DNA of 64,000 nt. Origin: Vibrio mediterranei (lineage in GTDB: Bacteria; Pseudomonadota; Gammaproteobacteria; Enterobacterales; Vibrionaceae). The stretch covers positions 124,001-188,000 of the forward strand of contig NZ_FLLQ01000005.1 in NCBI RefSeq assembly GCF_900088415.1, given 5' to 3'. Of this stretch, positions 62,333-64,000 are shown one piece after another. The position numbers and the translations under genes were made by a program. The notes beneath the pieces were generated by a model that was not told where the DNA came from, made no database searches, and was given only the letters and a program-made list of their open reading frames with translations. The stretch's first letter is position 1. Every line of letters begins with the position of its first letter.

Positions 62333-63477
62333 ACTGTGACCTCCTCTGCCTTAGTTTTCGGGTTAGATGCCTTTTTGCGGATTTGTTGAACTTTGTCGGA
62401 GAAGAAGCCAATCAAACCTTTAGGGAAATACATCGTTGAGAGGACAAACAACCCACCCAACGCAAACAACCACACTTCTGGAAACTCGACCGTAAACCAA
62501 CTCTTTGCATAGTTGATCACCAATGCCCCTACAATGGCACCGAACAAGGTAGCGCGACCGCCAATGGCAACCCAGACAACCACTTCAATGGAGTTGAGAG
62601 GTGCAAACTCACCAGGGTTAATGATGCCCACCTGTGGGACATATAAAGCGCCCGCAACACCAGCTATGACTGCCGATAACACAAAGATCCAAAGCTTGAT
62701 ACCATCAACGTCATAGCCCATAAATCGGGTTCGTGACTCAGTATCACGAATCGCCATCGAAACACGCCCTAATCGGCTACTAATGATGGTTCGACAGACC
62801 ACATAACTCACTACCAAAGCGATGCCAGTAATCATAAATAGTGCAATTTTGGTGGCATCCTGCTGTAAGCTAAAACCTAAGATATCTTTAAAGTCAGTGA
62901 GACCATTATTGCCACCAAATCCCATCTCATTGCGGAAAAAAGCCAGCATTAATGCGTAGGTCAAAGCTTGGGTCATAATGGATAAATACACGCCCGACAC
63001 ACGAGAGCGGAAAGCGAGATATCCAAACACGTAAGCCAAAGCACCAGGAACCAACACTACCATCAAACAAGCAAACCAGAATTGGTCAAAGCCCTGCCAA
63101 AACCAAGGCAGAGCTTGCCAGTCTAGAAACACCATAAAGTCCGGCAAAATAGGATTACCATAGACACCCCGATCACCAATTTGACGCATCAAGTACATGC
63201 CCATGGCATAACCACCTAGAGCAAAAAAAGCCCCGTGCCCAAGGCTCAAAATCCCTAGATAACCCCAGACTAAGTCCACAGCGAGTGCCAACATGGCGTA
63301 ACTGAGATACTTACCCATAAGTGAAATGGTGAAGGTTTCAACATGAAGTGGGTGACCTACTGGCAACAAGGTGTTCGCCAGTGGCACGACAACAACAGCA
63401 ACTAGGAGAGCCAGAATGGTAAGCTGACCACCCCTATCCCCCCTTAATGCCGATAGAACGAAAGATTTAGATTGCAT
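62329..63477 (-). CDS. urtC: Urea ABC transporter permease UrtC
   Basis: A 382-residue LivM-like permease with about 9-10 helices. Family regions: LGILSLGHGAFFALGGYAMGMYLMRQ (about 71-96) and SAVIAGVAGALYVPQVGIINPG. Together with UrtB it forms the membrane channel for urea. AAGGATAAC before the ATG; 14 bases from urtB. Confidence 0.94.
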   Translation of the reverse strand: MQSKSFVLSALRGDRGGQLTILALLVAVVVVPLANTLLPVGHPLHVETFTISLMGKYLSYAMLALAVDLVWGYLGILSLGHGAFFALGGYAMGMYLMRQIGDRGVYGNPILPDFMVFLDWQALPWFWQGFDQFWFACLMVVLVPGALAYVFGYLAFRSRVSGVYLSIMTQALTYALMLAFFRNEMGFGGNNGLTDFKDILGFSLQQDATKIALFMITGIALVVSYVVCRTIISSRLGRVSMAIRDTESRTRFMGYDVDGIKLWIFVLSAVIAGVAGALYVPQVGIINPGEFAPLNSIEVVVWVAIGGRATLFGAIVGALVINYAKSWFTVEFPEVWLFALGGLFVLSTMYFPKGLIGFFSDKVQQIRKKASNPKTKAEEVTV

Positions 63478-63491
63478 AGTGTCAGTTATCC

Positions 63492-64000
63492 TTAACCTTC
63501 AGCCGCTCGCCCGCGCTGTGGAAATAAACCACGTGGACGTTTTTGAATGAACAAAATGATGAATACCAATACCAAGATTTTGGCCAATACCGCCCCAGCC
63601 CAAGGTTCAAGGATCTTATTGAATAGGCCAAGGCTTAATCCCGCAACGAGCGTTCCCCACAAGTTACCAACGCCACCGAACACCACCACCATAAACGAGT
63701 CTATGATGTAGGCTTGTCCCATATTCGGCCCCACATTGGTGAGCTGGGATAACGCCACTCCTGCCACTCCTGCTACTCCAGACCCTAGCCCGAACGTCAA
63801 TGCATCCACTCTCTCGGAACGAATGCCCATTGCTCTCGCCATAGCTCTATTTTGTGATACGGCCCGAACCTGCAAACCCAGTGGGGTTTTCTTAAGCACC
63901 ATCACCAAGCCGATAAACACCATGATGCAGAACAAAATGATGTAAAGACGGTTATAGGTAAGTGACAACATTGGGTTGACTTGCAGCGCACCTGACATCC
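63492..64000 (-). CDS. urtB: Urea ABC transporter permease UrtB, C-terminal part (5' end outside window)
   Basis: The last ~169 residues of a LivH-like permease; the frame is open to the window edge. The regions TPLGLQVRAVSQNRAMARAMGI and FGLGSGVAGVAGVALSQLTNVGPNMGQAYIIDSF are typical of UrtB. UrtA and the rest of urtB should lie beyond 64000. Confidence 0.93.
   Translation of the reverse strand, partial: MSGALQVNPMLSLTYNRLYIILFCIMVFIGLVMVLKKTPLGLQVRAVSQNRAMARAMGIRSERVDALTFGLGSGVAGVAGVALSQLTNVGPNMGQAYIIDSFMVVVFGGVGNLWGTLVAGLSLGLFNKILEPWAGAVLAKILVLVFIILFIQKRPRGLFPQRGRAAEG

Overview
The window looks like chromosomal DNA of a marine gammaproteobacterium, most likely a Vibrio and possibly its second chromosome. 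This is inferred from gene content: a heme-uptake ATPase beside a TetR gene, small Vibrio-type families (YfcZ/DUF406, DUF1496, DUF2850, DUF3012), a LruC-domain protein, artPIQM, MepA, and an add-type adenine riboswitch. The species cannot be fixed from the sequence. No rRNA, tRNA, CRISPR array, insertion sequence, prophage or integron cassette was seen.

Layout. 1-4.6 kb: end of a heme ABC ATPase gene, a TetR regulator, YfcZ-like and DUF1496 proteins, a secreted protein made of eight 20-residue repeats, and an SgrR-like regulator. 4.6-13.3 kb: a lactate-use locus, with a divergent LysR regulator, lldP, lldEFG and a large FAD/Fe-S D-lactate dehydrogenase. 13.3-16.2 kb: a membrane diguanylate cyclase, a small HTH protein and MepA. 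16.5-17.7 kb: an adenine-deaminase-type gene read from a leader holding an adenine riboswitch (minus strand, 17632-17698). 17.8-21.0 kb: a beta-glucoside cluster (GH1 enzyme and two ROK kinases). 21.3-30.5 kb: pirin, PpnP, an ABC1/AarF kinase, DUF2850, PgpB-like phosphatase, ArsR regulator, a hybrid histidine kinase with a histidine-rich sensor, and a chemotaxis receptor. 30.6-33.6 kb: YceI, and a LruC protein next to a poly-glycine lipoprotein. 33.7-39.7 kb: a Fur-box-flanked fecBCDE-type iron transporter with a TonB receptor. 39.8-46 kb: adenosine deaminase, a small outer-membrane barrel, an IclR regulator with a degenerate arginase-fold protein, a TetR regulator divergent from an MBL-fold lipoprotein, and a DUF5329 protein. 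46.2-49.1 kb: artPIQM arginine transport. 49.1-54.8 kb: a small barrel protein, MaoC, a CurA-like enone reductase with a NemR-like regulator, DUF3012 lipoprotein, a secreted HExxH peptidase, RidA, DUF4345. 54.9-64 kb (minus strand): one compact urea operon, urtB(partial)CDE-ureDABCE-ureJ-ureFG.

Functional links. Urea is imported by Urt and hydrolysed by the nickel enzyme UreABC, matured by UreDEFG with a HupE/UreJ nickel permease; urtE and ureD overlap by 4 bases, tying transport to catalysis. Lactate imported by LldP can be oxidised by LldEFG or the D-lactate dehydrogenase. The iron transporter carries a Fur-like box before fecB and another before the receptor. The curA and nemR promoters carry the same 19-base sequence with a dyad core, so the regulator probably controls both. 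The most informative RNA elements are the adenine riboswitch and two hairpins that would pair with Shine-Dalgarno sequences (52720-52746 and 54841-54905).
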